From: Paractinoplanes bogorensis
Lineage (GTDB): Bacteria > Actinomycetota > Actinomycetes > Mycobacteriales > Micromonosporaceae
DNA length: 64,000 bases
Assembly (NCBI RefSeq): GCF_018829635.1
Contig: NZ_JAHKKG010000006.1
Location: 646,908-710,907, forward strand
Direction of reading: 5' to 3'
Shown here: positions 15,233-24,254 of the stretch, piece by piece
How the letters are laid out: each line of letters begins with the position of its first letter
Position numbering within the stretch: position 1 is the first letter of the stretch
Made by a program: the position numbers and the translations under genes
Notes under the pieces: model-generated
The model's input: the letters and a program-made list of their open reading frames with translations, nothing else
The model's database searches: none
Told to the model about the DNA's origin: nothing

Positions 15233-16789
15233 GTGCTCAGTCTGCTGCTCGCGGTCGCGGTCGGGGTCGCGGTCCTGGTCTGCACGAGCGTGGCTCGGCA
15301 GTTCCGGATCGCCCCGCCCGCGCTGCTGCTCCTCGCCGGTGTGCTGCTCGGGTTCGTCCCGGCGCTGCGCTCGGCCCACCTGCCGCCCGAGGCCGTCCTG
15401 CTGGTCTTCCTGCCCGTGCTGCTCTACTGGGAGAGCTTCACGTCGTCGTTGCGCGAGATCCGCACCAACCTGCGCGCGATCGTCCTGCTGAGCACCGTGC
15501 TGGTCGCCGCGACAGCCGCGGTGGTCGCCGTCGCCGCCCACCTGCTCGGTCTGCCCTGGGGTCCGGCCTGGGTGCTCGGCGCCGCGGTCGCGCCGACCGA
15601 CGCCACCGCCGTCGGGGTGCTGGGCCGGTCGCTGCCCCGGCGCCTGGCCACCACGCTGCGGGCCGAGAGCCTGGTCAACGACGGCACCGCGCTGGTCATC
15701 TACGCGCTCGCGGTCGGTGTCACGCTGGGCGAGGAACACGTCGGGTTCGCCACCGTCTCCGGCCGGTTCGCGCTGGCCTACCTGGGCGGCATCGCGATCG
15801 GCGTGATCCTGGCCGGGCTGAGCATCCAGGTGCGCCGGCGCCTGGACGACCCGTTCCAGCACAACATCATCGCCCTGCTCACGCCGCTGGCCGCCTACCT
15901 GCTGGCCGAAGAGGTCGAGGCCTCCGGCGTGCTGGCCGTGGTGGCGAGCGGGCTGCTGGTCAGCCGGGCCGCGCCGCGACTGTTCACGGCCGATTCCCGC
16001 CAGTACGTGCAGACCGTGATGGCCTTCCTGACCGCCCTGGCCAACGCCGCGCTGTTCGTGCTGGTCGGTCTCGAGGTGCAGTCGGCCGTACGGGAATTGA
16101 GCACCGTCGGCGTCGCGAAGGCCCTGACCGCCGTGATGGTCGTCTCGGCGGTGGTCATCGGGGTGCGGTTCGCGTGGTTGTTCACCAGCCCGTACGTGAT
16201 CCGCGTCCTCGACCGCAGGCCCCGGCAACGCGAGCTGCGAGTGGGAGCCCGTCCCCGTGTGGTGATGGCGTCGGCCGGATTCCGGGGCGCGGTCTCGCTG
16301 GCCGCCGCGTTGGCCGTGCCGTCGTCGTTCCCCGACCGCGACCTGATCGTCTTCGTGACCGCCGGCGTCATCGCGGTGACGCTGGTCGTGCAGGCGCCGC
16401 TGCTGCCCCGGATCGTGCGCTGGGCCCGGGTCGCCGACGACGGCTCGGCCGAGCGGGAACGCCGGAAGGCCGAGATCACGGTGGGCTCGTCGGCGCGCGA
16501 CTCGCTGCCCGAGCTGGCCGACCGGGCGGGCGTCGGTCGCGAGATCGCCGACGCCCTGGGCGCGGAGTTCGACCGGCGGCTGAGCATCCTGCGCGACTCC
16601 GACGACAGCGCGCGCGACTCCGAGGACCAGGACCGGCGGCTGCGGCTGGCGGCTATCGCCCACAAGCACGACACCCTGGTGCGGCTGCGGGACGAGGGCG
16701 TCATCGACGACGAGGTGCTGCAGCGGATCCAGACCACGTTGGACTTCGAGGAGGTCCAGCTGCGGCACCACAATTTCGGGGCTTCCTGA
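15233..16789 (+). CDS. CPA1-type Na+/H+ antiporter
   Basis: A 518-residue cation/proton antiporter with about 12 hydrophobic helices in the first 400 residues and a charged cytoplasmic tail (about 120 residues, predicted helical). Family motifs include LLLAGVLLGFVPAL, VFLPVLLYWESF, GAAVAPTDATAV and ESLVNDGTALVIYA, where the Asp residues take part in ion exchange, and GFRGAVSLAAALAVP. The GTG start lies 7 nt after TAGCGT (15220-15225), a leaderless-type promoter that begins one base past the stop of the preceding gene, so it can be transcribed on its own. Role: pH and sodium homeostasis. Confidence 0.9.
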   Translation: MLSLLLAVAVGVAVLVCTSVARQFRIAPPALLLLAGVLLGFVPALRSAHLPPEAVLLVFLPVLLYWESFTSSLREIRTNLRAIVLLSTVLVAATAAVVAVAAHLLGLPWGPAWVLGAAVAPTDATAVGVLGRSLPRRLATTLRAESLVNDGTALVIYALAVGVTLGEEHVGFATVSGRFALAYLGGIAIGVILAGLSIQVRRRLDDPFQHNIIALLTPLAAYLLAEEVEASGVLAVVASGLLVSRAAPRLFTADSRQYVQTVMAFLTALANAALFVLVGLEVQSAVRELSTVGVAKALTAVMVVSAVVIGVRFAWLFTSPYVIRVLDRRPRQRELRVGARPRVVMASAGFRGAVSLAAALAVPSSFPDRDLIVFVTAGVIAVTLVVQAPLLPRIVRWARVADDGSAERERRKAEITVGSSARDSLPELADRAGVGREIADALGAEFDRRLSILRDSDDSARDSEDQDRRLRLAAIAHKHDTLVRLRDEGVIDDEVLQRIQTTLDFEEVQLRHHNFGAS

Positions 16790-16842
16790 TTCCGTACGCG
16801 GTGGGCGCTCGTCAGCGTTGCGTTGTGGTTAGGGTCGCGGGC

Positions 16843-17310
16843 GTGGATCTCGATGCGGCAGTCAACGGCGTCGACTGGTCGTCGTTCGCTTCGCCACCCT
16901 GGCACAGCCCGGCGGCGGTGCGTACCGCGTTGGCAGGCATTACCTCGGGCAGGGAGGAGTGGAATGTCGCCTGGGCCGTGGCGATGTTGGAGGACGCCGT
17001 CGCGCATGGCCATTCCGGCTCGTTGTCGCCGGCGGCCGGGCCCGCGGTGGATGTCCTGCTGGCCGTCGCGGTCCGATGGCGGGCCGAGGCGCGTGCGCAG
17101 GCGCTGAGCAGCTTGTCGTCGTTGCTGAGCTACGAGGCAGTGCCGCCCTGGGCCGTCTACGAGCGCGACGGCATCAGGGTCGACGTCGAGGACGACGTCC
17201 GCGCCCGCATCCGGGCCGGACTGCCGCTGCTGGAGTCGTTGGCGGCCGAGGCGCAGCCGTGGCGATCCAACCGCGGGCTGGCCCGGCAACTGATCGACGA
17301 GGCGGGCTGA
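16843..17310 (+). CDS. Small hypothetical protein
   Basis: A 155-residue soluble protein that I do not recognise. It is Trp-rich at its start (VDWSSFASPPWHSP) and then mostly helical with Ala/Leu-rich repeats resembling HEAT or Imm-type proteins (AAVRTALAGITSG; LLAVAVRWRAEAR). The start is supported by TAGGGT (16830-16835) exactly 7 nt before the GTG, the leaderless pattern seen repeatedly in this window. Codon bias is normal for the region. Followed 41 nt later by another leaderless-type gene of unknown role. A role as an immunity or interaction protein is only a guess. Confidence 0.6.
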   Translation: MDLDAAVNGVDWSSFASPPWHSPAAVRTALAGITSGREEWNVAWAVAMLEDAVAHGHSGSLSPAAGPAVDVLLAVAVRWRAEARAQALSSLSSLLSYEAVPPWAVYERDGIRVDVEDDVRARIRAGLPLLESLAAEAQPWRSNRGLARQLIDEAG

Positions 17311-17351
17311 GAGGGGAGCTCGCCGTTTGCGGGCGGCAGTATTTTGGCCGG

Positions 17352-18101
17352 ATGACAAGCATGCCGGTGTTCGGCACACGCCTTGCACGTCTGCTCGAGC
17401 ATCGAGCGACGTCCGCGGCCGACCTCGCACAGAGTGCGGGGATTCCCGCGGAGCGGCTCGACGCCGTCCTTGGCGGAGCCGACCCGGACGAGCCGCTGCT
17501 GCGCCACCTCGCGCCGGCACTGGGTCTGCACACCTCTGACCTGTTCCTGTTCGCGGCCCGCGCCGTCCCCGATGATCTGGCTCCGGCGGAGCTCCACGGT
17601 CCCTGGCACGTCGGCACTCTCGTGATCTGGGACGCTTACGGCCTGGACGCGCAGCGTCGTGAGCGGCTGCGCCACTTCGTCGACGGATTGCCGCGCCGGG
17701 AAACGGTGCGTACTCAACCGTTCCTGTCCGACTGGAACGAAGCAACGCCCGGCGTGATCCTGCGGCGGCTGCTGACCAACCGCAACCTTCTCCTCGATGC
17801 GAGGCTTCTGAGGGCGCTCGGTGGTGGCCCTTATGTGTCGACCTCGACGTACGCCATCGACTTCAGGAGGCGGCCGGAGCCGCGCGCTGAGTTCGTGAAC
17901 GCCGTTGCCCGCACTGTTGGCATCCCCATCGGTGACCTGGCCGCGCTGCTCGGCCTCGAGGTCGCGGAGGTTCCGTGGAGCCTGAAACACGAGTGGCCGT
18001 CGGATCTGGTCGAACTCGCGTGGGCGGCCCGCCGGCTGGACGACGAGCAGCACCGGGCAGCGATGGACTACGCCGAGGCGCTCGAGCGAGGCGCGGCATA
18101 G
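17352..18101 (+). CDS. XRE-like DNA-binding protein of unknown role
   Basis: A 249-residue protein whose first 60 residues look like a Cro/XRE helix-turn-helix: FGTRLARLLEHRATSAADLAQSAGIPAERLDAVL, then LLRHLAPALGLHTSDLFLFA. The rest has no family I recognise, but a second HTH-like segment appears at residues 176-200 (FVNAVARTVGIPIGDLAALLGLE), so the protein may be built from two related domains. TATTTT (17340-17345) lies 6 nt before the ATG, suggesting a leaderless transcript. Not obviously linked to the neighbours. Confidence 0.72.
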   Translation: MTSMPVFGTRLARLLEHRATSAADLAQSAGIPAERLDAVLGGADPDEPLLRHLAPALGLHTSDLFLFAARAVPDDLAPAELHGPWHVGTLVIWDAYGLDAQRRERLRHFVDGLPRRETVRTQPFLSDWNEATPGVILRRLLTNRNLLLDARLLRALGGGPYVSTSTYAIDFRRRPEPRAEFVNAVARTVGIPIGDLAALLGLEVAEVPWSLKHEWPSDLVELAWAARRLDDEQHRAAMDYAEALERGAA

Positions 18102-18108
18102 CGGGGCG

Positions 18109-19350
18109 TCAGCGCTCCTTGGCCGGTTCGTCGTCGATGAACGCCATCCACGGCGACTCATCCGGTGGGGCTGATCGTTCGGCCGGCGGGGTGGCGGCTC
18201 GGACGGAGAGCCAGGCGGCCAGGGCCGTCGTGATGGGGACGGCGGCGATCAGGCCCAGGGTTCCGACGCCGGCGCGGACCAGTTCCTCGGCGATCGGCTG
18301 GCCGGTCAGCAGGCGGGAGACCGGGGTGTCGCCGACCGCGAACAGCAGCATCAGCGGGAGCGAGGCACCGGCGTACGCGAGAACGATGGTGTTGACGACC
18401 GAGGCGATGTGCGCCCGGCCGACGCGGGTGGCGGCGCGGTAGAGCTCGCGGAAACCGTAGCGGGGATTGGCCACGGCCAGCTCGCGGACGGTCTCGGCCT
18501 GGGTCACGGTGACGTCGTCGAGGACGCCGAGTGCGCCGATCACGATGCCGGCCAGCAGCAGGCCCCGCATGTTGACGTCGCCCTGGCTGATGCTCAGGAA
18601 GCTGGTCGCCTCGTCGGCCACCCCGTTCAGGTGGATGTAGCCGGTGAACAGGGCCGACAGCACCGCGGTGATGGTCAGGGCGATCAGCGTCCCGGCCACC
18701 GCGACCGTGGTCGGCAGGGTGAAGCCGTGGGTCAGGTAGAGCACCGTCAGCATGATCGCGGCGGCCCCGACGACCGCGACCAGCAGGGGTTGCCGGCCGT
18801 CGAGGATCGCGGGGACGACGAAGATCAGCAGGACGGCGAACGTGACCGCCAGCCCGGCCAGTGCCCGCAGGCCGCGCCACCGGCCGAAGGCGATCACGGC
18901 CAGCGCCACCGCCGCGCCGAGCACCCACAGTTCGAAGCCACGCTGGTGGTCGCCGATCGTGTATTCGCGACCGCTGAAGCTCTCTTCCAGGTGCAGCAGC
19001 ACGATGTCGTCGCCGGGCTCGACCGTGATCGCGCCGGGACCGGCCGGGATGTCGGTCTCCACCGTGTCGCCGGACCGGTCGCCCTCGGTGAGGCGGACGC
19101 TGACCGTGCCGCACTCGGTGGGCGCGGCGGAGGTCTCGCCCTGCGGCAGCTCGACCTCGGGGCAGGCGGCCGGGGTCACCGCCACGACCTGCCCGGTCAC
19201 CTCGATCGCGCCGCCGCCGTCGCCGGGACGGTCGGTGCCGTGCGGCCAGAGCAGCAGCATCCCGAGGGCGGTCAGCACCACGGCGGGAATCAGCACCGAC
19301 AGCACGAGACGTCGCATGCGCGGCGTCATGGGCTCGTGGTCGTGCGGCAT
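18109..19350 (-). CDS. YibE/F-like integral membrane protein
   Basis: A 413-residue membrane protein. After one N-terminal helix there is a periplasmic beta-rich stretch (about residues 45-130, with two Cys in PAACPEVELP and PTECGTVSV that could form a disulphide), then seven or so helices. The signatures DVNMRGLLLAGIVIGALGVLDDVTVTQAETV and ASVVNTIVLAYAGASLPLML are diagnostic of the YibE/F family. Function is not established for the family; a transport role is usually assumed. The convergent 17352 gene ends 7 nt away. Stand-alone gene. Confidence 0.88.
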   Translation of the reverse strand: MPHDHEPMTPRMRRLVLSVLIPAVVLTALGMLLLWPHGTDRPGDGGGAIEVTGQVVAVTPAACPEVELPQGETSAAPTECGTVSVRLTEGDRSGDTVETDIPAGPGAITVEPGDDIVLLHLEESFSGREYTIGDHQRGFELWVLGAAVALAVIAFGRWRGLRALAGLAVTFAVLLIFVVPAILDGRQPLLVAVVGAAAIMLTVLYLTHGFTLPTTVAVAGTLIALTITAVLSALFTGYIHLNGVADEATSFLSISQGDVNMRGLLLAGIVIGALGVLDDVTVTQAETVRELAVANPRYGFRELYRAATRVGRAHIASVVNTIVLAYAGASLPLMLLFAVGDTPVSRLLTGQPIAEELVRAGVGTLGLIAAVPITTALAAWLSVRAATPPAERSAPPDESPWMAFIDDEPAKER

Positions 19351-19436
19351 CTATCCTCCGGTGTCGGGCGGCGTCGAGCACGGCAAGCGTACGGGCGGCC
19401 CTGTCACAGATCCGGGTGGTTACGCGTCCATGTGGC

Positions 19437-19865
19437 ATGACCCTCGAATCCGCCCGCCGATGGCTGCGGGCCGGCCTGTACACGCTGGCCGCCCTGCAGA
19501 CGTTCGTCTCGGCCTGGCAGTACTTCCGGCCCCGCTCGTTCTACGACGATTTCCCGACCGTCCGGCTCGACCCGCCGTACAACGAACATCTGGTCACCGA
19601 CGTCGGCGGGCTCGGCCTGGCGCTGGCGGCGACGCTCCTGATCGCCGCCGTTCTGAACGACGAGAAGGTCGCGCTGGCCTCATTGACCGGCTACCTGATC
19701 TACGCCGGTACGCATTTTGTCTTCCACGTCACGCACTTCGGCAACTTCTCGCTGGGGGAGGCGCTCGGCGTCGGCACCGGACTGGGCATCGAGGTCGTCC
19801 TGGCGCTGCTGCTGCTCTACACGGCCCGGCTGCTGCACCGGGCGGCCGTCCCGGCGCAGAGGTGA
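19437..19865 (+). CDS. Small integral membrane protein (four helices)
   Basis: A 142-residue protein with about four hydrophobic helices: LYTLAALQTFVSAWQY, GGLGLALAATLLIAAVL, LTGYLIYAGTHFVFHV and GTGLGIEVVLALLLLYTA. Conserved-looking polar motifs (RSFYDDFPTV, HFVFHVTHF) are reminiscent of small DoxX/DUF4149-like membrane proteins, but I cannot name a family. I chose ATG 19437; an in-frame upstream ATG at 19416 lacks support. Its 3' half is overlapped by the tail of the gene on the opposite strand, so one of the two annotations must have an unusual end. Confidence 0.75.
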   Translation: MTLESARRWLRAGLYTLAALQTFVSAWQYFRPRSFYDDFPTVRLDPPYNEHLVTDVGGLGLALAATLLIAAVLNDEKVALASLTGYLIYAGTHFVFHVTHFGNFSLGEALGVGTGLGIEVVLALLLLYTARLLHRAAVPAQR

Positions 19866-20588
19866 CGGGAGCACGGCGGCCACGGCGAGACAGGCCATCA
19901 GCCCGTACGCGACGGCGGCGGGCCCGGCCAGCGGCGCGGTGAGCCCGAAGGTGAGCCCGAAAGCGAGATAGCAGGGCAGGCTGCGCACCAGCCCGATCAG
20001 GGTGTGCACCCCGGCCGCCCGTCCGTCGCAGGTGACCGCCACCACCGTCAGCATCGTGCACATCGTCGGGAACGCCGCCACCGCACCGGCCGGAGCCGGA
20101 CCGGCCCACCGGCTGCACAGCACCGCCGCGGCGACGATCAGGGCCGCCCCGGCGCAGGTCAGCACGATGCTCGACCGGGAGCGGGCCGACGGCGTACGCA
20201 ATAAGGCAGTCGGCATCACCCGCGGTGCCGCCCACAGCACGATGACCGCGGCGAGCACGGCCACCGCGGCCGGGAGGCGCTCGACCAGAAGAGCCACGGC
20301 GACGTAGGCCAGCGCGCCCCCGGCCGCGCCGCGGAGCAGGCCGTGGCGGTGGAGCACGTGCGCGAAGACCACACCCAGAGCCACCTGCGCGGGAACGTGA
20401 ACGGCGGCGCTGAGCGCCATGGCCGCGGCCGCGTCCGGTCCGGAGTCGGTCGCGACGACGAGCACGGCCACCGCCATGGCCACGGGCAGAGCGCCGACCC
20501 AGCCGGCTGCGGACGGTCCGAGACGACGTTCGGCGAGGGCGGCCCCGGCCATCACCACCGGGGCCAGAAGTATCGAGATCAGAACCAT
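19680..20588 (-). CDS. Polytopic membrane protein with an antisense-overlapping tail
   Basis: A 302-residue frame of which the first ~245 residues are clearly a membrane protein: eight to nine hydrophobic helices from MVLISILLAPVVMAGAALAE through CLAVAAVLPSPLRR. The last ~60 residues are hydrophilic, Gln/Asp/Glu-rich and lie antisense to the 19437 gene, which is what a shadow frame looks like, so the true C-terminus may be altered or the stop lost. It is divergent from a LysR regulator with 76 nt between starts, a layout typical of a LysR-controlled exporter. The transported compound is unknown. Confidence 0.7.
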   Translation of the reverse strand: MVLISILLAPVVMAGAALAERRLGPSAAGWVGALPVAMAVAVLVVATDSGPDAAAAMALSAAVHVPAQVALGVVFAHVLHRHGLLRGAAGGALAYVAVALLVERLPAAVAVLAAVIVLWAAPRVMPTALLRTPSARSRSSIVLTCAGAALIVAAAVLCSRWAGPAPAGAVAAFPTMCTMLTVVAVTCDGRAAGVHTLIGLVRSLPCYLAFGLTFGLTAPLAGPAAVAYGLMACLAVAAVLPSPLRRDGRPVQQPGRVEQQQRQDDLDAQSGADAERLPQREVAEVRDVEDKMRTGVDQVAGQ

Positions 20589-20664
20589 GCTTTCCAGGCT
20601 GTCCGACCAGACCATTCGGATCCAGTTCCGATTTCAGGGCTCAATTCGTGGGAGAATCCGAACG

Positions 20665-21564
20665 GTGGAGCTCCGACGGTTACGCCTTCTCGACGCCCTG
20701 TCCCGGCTCGGCACCGTCGCGGCGGTCGCCGAGGCCCTCTCGTTCAGCCCGTCCAGCGTCTCGGTGCAACTGGCGCAGCTCGAGACCGAGGCCGGGGTCC
20801 GGCTGCTGCGCCGGGTCGGGCGCAGCGTCGAGCTGACCCCGGCCGGTCTGCGGCTGGCCGGCTACGCCGCCGAGGCGCTGGCCGCCGACGAGGCCATGCG
20901 GGCCGAACTGGCGAGCGCCGGCGACGCTCCGGGCGGCCGGCTGCGCCTGACGATCGTGCAGACCCCGGCGCTGGCCCTGCTCCCGGCGACGCTGGAGCGA
21001 CTGGCCACCACGGCCCCCGATCTGCGGGTCGAGGTCTATCAGCGCGAGACCGCACCCGCCCTCGACGAGCTCCGCGCCCGCACCGTCGATCTGGTCGTGG
21101 GCATCGAATACGACCCGGTCCCGGTCGCCCGGCAACCCGGCATCGACCGTCGTGACCTGATCCGCGAGGACGTGCTGCTGGCCGTACGGCCGGGGTTGCC
21201 CTACCGGTCGCTCGCCGACTGCGCCGATCTGGAGTGGGCCACCGGCCATCGCGGCGGCACCGGGCTGGACGCGGTGCTCCGCAACGTCTGCAACCGCCTG
21301 GCCGGCTACGAGCCCCTGGTCCGGCACCGCAGCGACGACGGGGTCGTCCTCGGTGCGCTGGTCGCCTCCGGCCGGGCCGTGGCCCTGCTTCCCGCTTTCC
21401 TGACCGCGACGCTGCCGCAGATCGCCGCCTACCCGGTCGCCGAGGAGCGCCTGCAGCGAACCGTCTTCACCGCCACCCGCGTCTCCGCCGCCGGCAGCCC
21501 CGGCGTCGTCGCCGTGCGCGAGGCGTTGCATGCGGCTGCCGCCTCGATCGCCCAGAGGTCATAA
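20665..21564 (+). CDS. LysR-family transcriptional regulator
   Basis: A 299-residue LysR protein. The N-terminal winged helix reads LRRLRLLDALSRLGTVAAVAEALSFSPSSVSVQLAQLETEAGVRLLRRVGRSVELT, and the remainder is a periplasmic-binding-like co-inducer domain (RLRLTIVQTPALALLPATL). The GTG start follows GAGAAT by 7 nt, consistent with a weak leaderless promoter. It is divergent from the membrane-protein gene, and the 76-nt shared gap contains ATTCGG/CCGATT and CCGAAC half-sites that could form its operator. It likely controls that neighbour; the effector is unknown. Confidence 0.9.
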   Translation: MELRRLRLLDALSRLGTVAAVAEALSFSPSSVSVQLAQLETEAGVRLLRRVGRSVELTPAGLRLAGYAAEALAADEAMRAELASAGDAPGGRLRLTIVQTPALALLPATLERLATTAPDLRVEVYQRETAPALDELRARTVDLVVGIEYDPVPVARQPGIDRRDLIREDVLLAVRPGLPYRSLADCADLEWATGHRGGTGLDAVLRNVCNRLAGYEPLVRHRSDDGVVLGALVASGRAVALLPAFLTATLPQIAAYPVAEERLQRTVFTATRVSAAGSPGVVAVREALHAAAASIAQRS

Positions 21565-21573
21565 TTCACGACT

Positions 21574-22161
21574 GTGACCATCGTCTTCGCGGATCGCGGC
21601 CTGCACCTCGGCGTCCTGGGCGCCCTTCTCGACGCGGGGGCGGTCGGCGCCGCCGAGCTCACGGCGATCGTCGAGTCGACCGGCCCGGACGGCCCCGACG
21701 ACGGCTATCCCGGCCCCGGCCCGCGCCTGGCGGCGTCGCTCGACCTGCTGCACGCGCTCCCGCTCCCGGCCGCCGGCACGGTCGAGCGCCTCGGCTTCGA
21801 CGGCGGCAACGAGATCTACATGCTGGTCGAGCAGACCCTCGACGTCGACACCGGCGGCGAGTCGGACGACTACAACGTGACGTCGCTGGAGGGCATCGAC
21901 CGGCTGACGAGTCTGCGGTCGCTCGATCTCGACGGGCACGGCTACCACCCCGAGCCCCTGGACCTGACCCCGCTCGCCGGTCACCCGGTGCTGGCCGAGC
22001 TGCTTCTCACCGGCGCCTGCACCGCGGCCGGAGCGCTGGAGCAGCTGCCCGCTCTGCGGGAACTGGATGTCCGGCTGGCCCGCCTCGACGACCCCGGCGT
22101 CCTGACCCGGCTGGAGGCGCGCGGGGTGACGATCAAACAGCGCCCGCCAGTTGGCGGGTAA
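21574..22161 (+). CDS. Hypothetical protein with leucine-rich-repeat-like C-terminus
   Basis: A 195-residue protein. The N-terminal half contains GLHLGVLGALLDAG and GFDGGNEIYMLVEQTLDVDTGGESDDY, a block I associate with DUF6892-type proteins. The C-terminal half has LRR-like periodicity (GIDRLTSLRSLDLDGH, LDLTPLAGHPVLAELLLTG, LEQLPALRELDVRLARL). Such proteins are often encoded in interbacterial-conflict or polymorphic-toxin neighbourhoods, but nothing here proves it. It starts 9 nt after the LysR stop. The family name is tentative. Confidence 0.7.
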   Translation: MTIVFADRGLHLGVLGALLDAGAVGAAELTAIVESTGPDGPDDGYPGPGPRLAASLDLLHALPLPAAGTVERLGFDGGNEIYMLVEQTLDVDTGGESDDYNVTSLEGIDRLTSLRSLDLDGHGYHPEPLDLTPLAGHPVLAELLLTGACTAAGALEQLPALRELDVRLARLDDPGVLTRLEARGVTIKQRPPVGG

Positions 22162-22250
22162 CTTCCGCCGTCCGGCGCTCGTCGGGGGAGCGACCTGCGT
22201 CACAGAATGAGGTCACACCGCCGAAACGTTGCCGTAACAAGGGAGTTCCC

Positions 22251-23240
22251 GTGACGATCGAGACCACCCAGCCAGTCGGCCCGCCTCCACCGTTCGACCC
22301 CGAGCTGGCCGCCGCCCTCGAGGTCATCGGCGAGCAGCTGCCCTCGGCGCTGACCGCCGAGATGATCCCGGCCATGCGCGAGGGCAACGCCATCGCCGAC
22401 CTCTCCGACGAGGACCTGGCCCGCGACGGCGCGTTCACCGTGACCCGCCGCAACGTACCCGGACCGGCCGGCGACCCCGACGTCGAGCTGCTGATCCTGA
22501 CCCCGGCCGGCGCGTCGACGCCGCTGCCCGCGATCTATCACACGCACGGCGGTGGCATGATCATCGGCAACAACCGCACCGGTCTCGGCGTGCTGCAGGA
22601 CTGGGCGGTCGAGGTGCCGTCGGTGATCGTGTCGGTCGAGTACCGGCTCGCCCCCGAGCACCCGCACCCGGCTCCGGTCGAGGACTGCTACGCCGGCCTG
22701 GTCTGGACCGCCGCCAACGCCGCCGAGCTGGGCATCGACCCCGAGCGGATTGTTATTGCCGGGGCCAGCGCCGGTGGCGGACTGGCCGCGGGCACGGCCC
22801 TGATCGCCCGCGACCGGGGCGGCCCGGCCCTGTTCGGCCAGATGCTGCTCTGCCCGATGATCGACGACCGCAACGACACCGCTTCGGCGGTGCAGATGGC
22901 CGGGCGGGGCGTCTGGGACCGTACGGCGAACTACACCGGCTGGACGGCCCTGCTCGGCGACGCGCGGGGCGGGCCGGACGTGTCGCCGTACGCGGCCCCG
23001 GCCCGGGAGACGAACCTGGCCGGCCTGCCACCGGCGTTCATCGACGTCGGCTCGGCCGAGACGTTCCGGGACGAGGACGTGGCCTACGCGAGTGCGATCT
23101 GGCGGGCCGGTGGCCGGGCCGAGCTGCACGTGTGGCCGGGCGGCTTCCACGGCTTCGACCTGATGGCACCGCAGGCCGCCGTCTCCCAGGACGCCAGTGC
23201 CGCCCGCGTGCACTGGCTGAAGAGGCTATTGGGCGCCTGA
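22251..23240 (+). CDS. Alpha/beta hydrolase of the hormone-sensitive-lipase (Aes) family
   Basis: A 329-residue esterase or lipase. The HSL oxyanion motif HGGG is at residues 99-102 and the nucleophile elbow GASAGG has Ser 173. The acid/His part of the triad is in DVGSAETFRDEDV and GGFHGFD near the C-terminus. The sequence YRLAPEHPHPAPVEDCYAGL is diagnostic of the family. No signal peptide, so it is cytoplasmic. The GTG start has GGGAG 5 nt upstream. The substrate is likely a short-chain ester. A PucR-type regulator follows on the same strand 24 nt downstream. Confidence 0.92.
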   Translation: MTIETTQPVGPPPPFDPELAAALEVIGEQLPSALTAEMIPAMREGNAIADLSDEDLARDGAFTVTRRNVPGPAGDPDVELLILTPAGASTPLPAIYHTHGGGMIIGNNRTGLGVLQDWAVEVPSVIVSVEYRLAPEHPHPAPVEDCYAGLVWTAANAAELGIDPERIVIAGASAGGGLAAGTALIARDRGGPALFGQMLLCPMIDDRNDTASAVQMAGRGVWDRTANYTGWTALLGDARGGPDVSPYAAPARETNLAGLPPAFIDVGSAETFRDEDVAYASAIWRAGGRAELHVWPGGFHGFDLMAPQAAVSQDASAARVHWLKRLLGA

Positions 23241-23264
23241 GCTCAGGAGAGCGAGGATGGGACG

Positions 23265-24254
23265 GTGAAGGACCTCGCCGTCCGCCTCGCTGCCCTCGAC
23301 CCCGACGCCGGGGCCGCCCTGCGGGTGATCGCCTATTTCGACCGGCTGGCCGAGTCCCGGGCCGGTCTGCAGACGATCGTGCGCGGGGCGGCGATCCTCT
23401 CCGGGTGCGCCGCGCGGCTGGCCGACCGTGACCGCCGCATCCAGATCCGCGTCCAGCCCGACGGCACGTCCGGGCCCGGCGCGGCAGGCCGGGCCGAGCT
23501 GGAGGCCGCGACCGGCGAGCCCGACCCGCTCTGGATGTCCGCGCCCGCGGGCGACGCCACCCTGTGGCTGGAGCGGCCCGGTCCGCCCGGTCCGGTCGAC
23601 GCGATGGTGCTCGAACGGGCCGGTGCCGCGGCCCGTTCGGTGCTCGACCGCACGCGAGGTCACGCCGCGCATCCCGATCCGGCCTTGGTCGAGCTGGTGG
23701 TCGATGCCGCCGCACCCGAACCGGTGCGGCTGCAGGCGGCGGCCCGTCTGGGCTTCAACCCTTCCGATTCCGTACGGGCGATAGCGCTCGAAGGCGGCGC
23801 CGTGCGCCTGCTCCACGGGGCCGGACCGGACATCACCGGCCGCGCCGGAGTCGGCCCGGCCGGCCCGCCCGCCGACCTCCCGGATTCGTGGGCGGCGGCC
23901 CGCATCGCGCTCCGCTTCACGGCCGAGAGCACCGACCAGGATCCCGGCCCGCGCATCGTCCACGCCGACGAACTCGGCGGCCTGGCCCTGCTCGCGACCA
24001 CTCACACCGAGCCGATCCCCGACGAGCGCGCCCTCGACCGGGCCGCCGCGACCGCCCCGTGGATGCTGACCACGCTCGACGCGGTCGCCGAGACGGCCAG
24101 CCTGCGCGCCGCCGCGACCGTCCTGCGCCTGCACCACTCCACCCTGCAGGACAGGCTGGCCCACACCCTGCCCGTGCTCGGCTGGGACGTCCGCGAGCCT
24201 CGGGGCCGCCTGCGCCTCCAGCTGGCCCTGGCCCTGCGCCGCCTGCATCGCTGA
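23265..24254 (+). CDS. PucR/CdaR-type transcriptional regulator
   Basis: A 329-residue protein whose C-terminus carries the PucR-type helix-turn-helix: TLDAVAETASLRAAATVLRLHHSTLQDRLAHTLPVLGWD, followed by RLRLQLALALRRLH. The N-terminal part is an Ala/Gly-rich sensory region with no recognisable ligand domain. The GTG start follows GAGGAT by 6 nt. Located 24 nt after the esterase gene, it may regulate that gene or be co-transcribed with it. The very end of the coding sequence is repeated just downstream (24280-24305), which hints at a past duplication or shift of the stop. Confidence 0.82.
   Translation: MKDLAVRLAALDPDAGAALRVIAYFDRLAESRAGLQTIVRGAAILSGCAARLADRDRRIQIRVQPDGTSGPGAAGRAELEAATGEPDPLWMSAPAGDATLWLERPGPPGPVDAMVLERAGAAARSVLDRTRGHAAHPDPALVELVVDAAAPEPVRLQAAARLGFNPSDSVRAIALEGGAVRLLHGAGPDITGRAGVGPAGPPADLPDSWAAARIALRFTAESTDQDPGPRIVHADELGGLALLATTHTEPIPDERALDRAAATAPWMLTTLDAVAETASLRAAATVLRLHHSTLQDRLAHTLPVLGWDVREPRGRLRLQLALALRRLHR

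Noticed and set aside
15194..16771. 525-codon minus-strand frame opposite the Na+/H+ antiporter
   Set aside because: Asp/Gln/Gly/His-rich shadow of a strongly conserved membrane protein; no family features.
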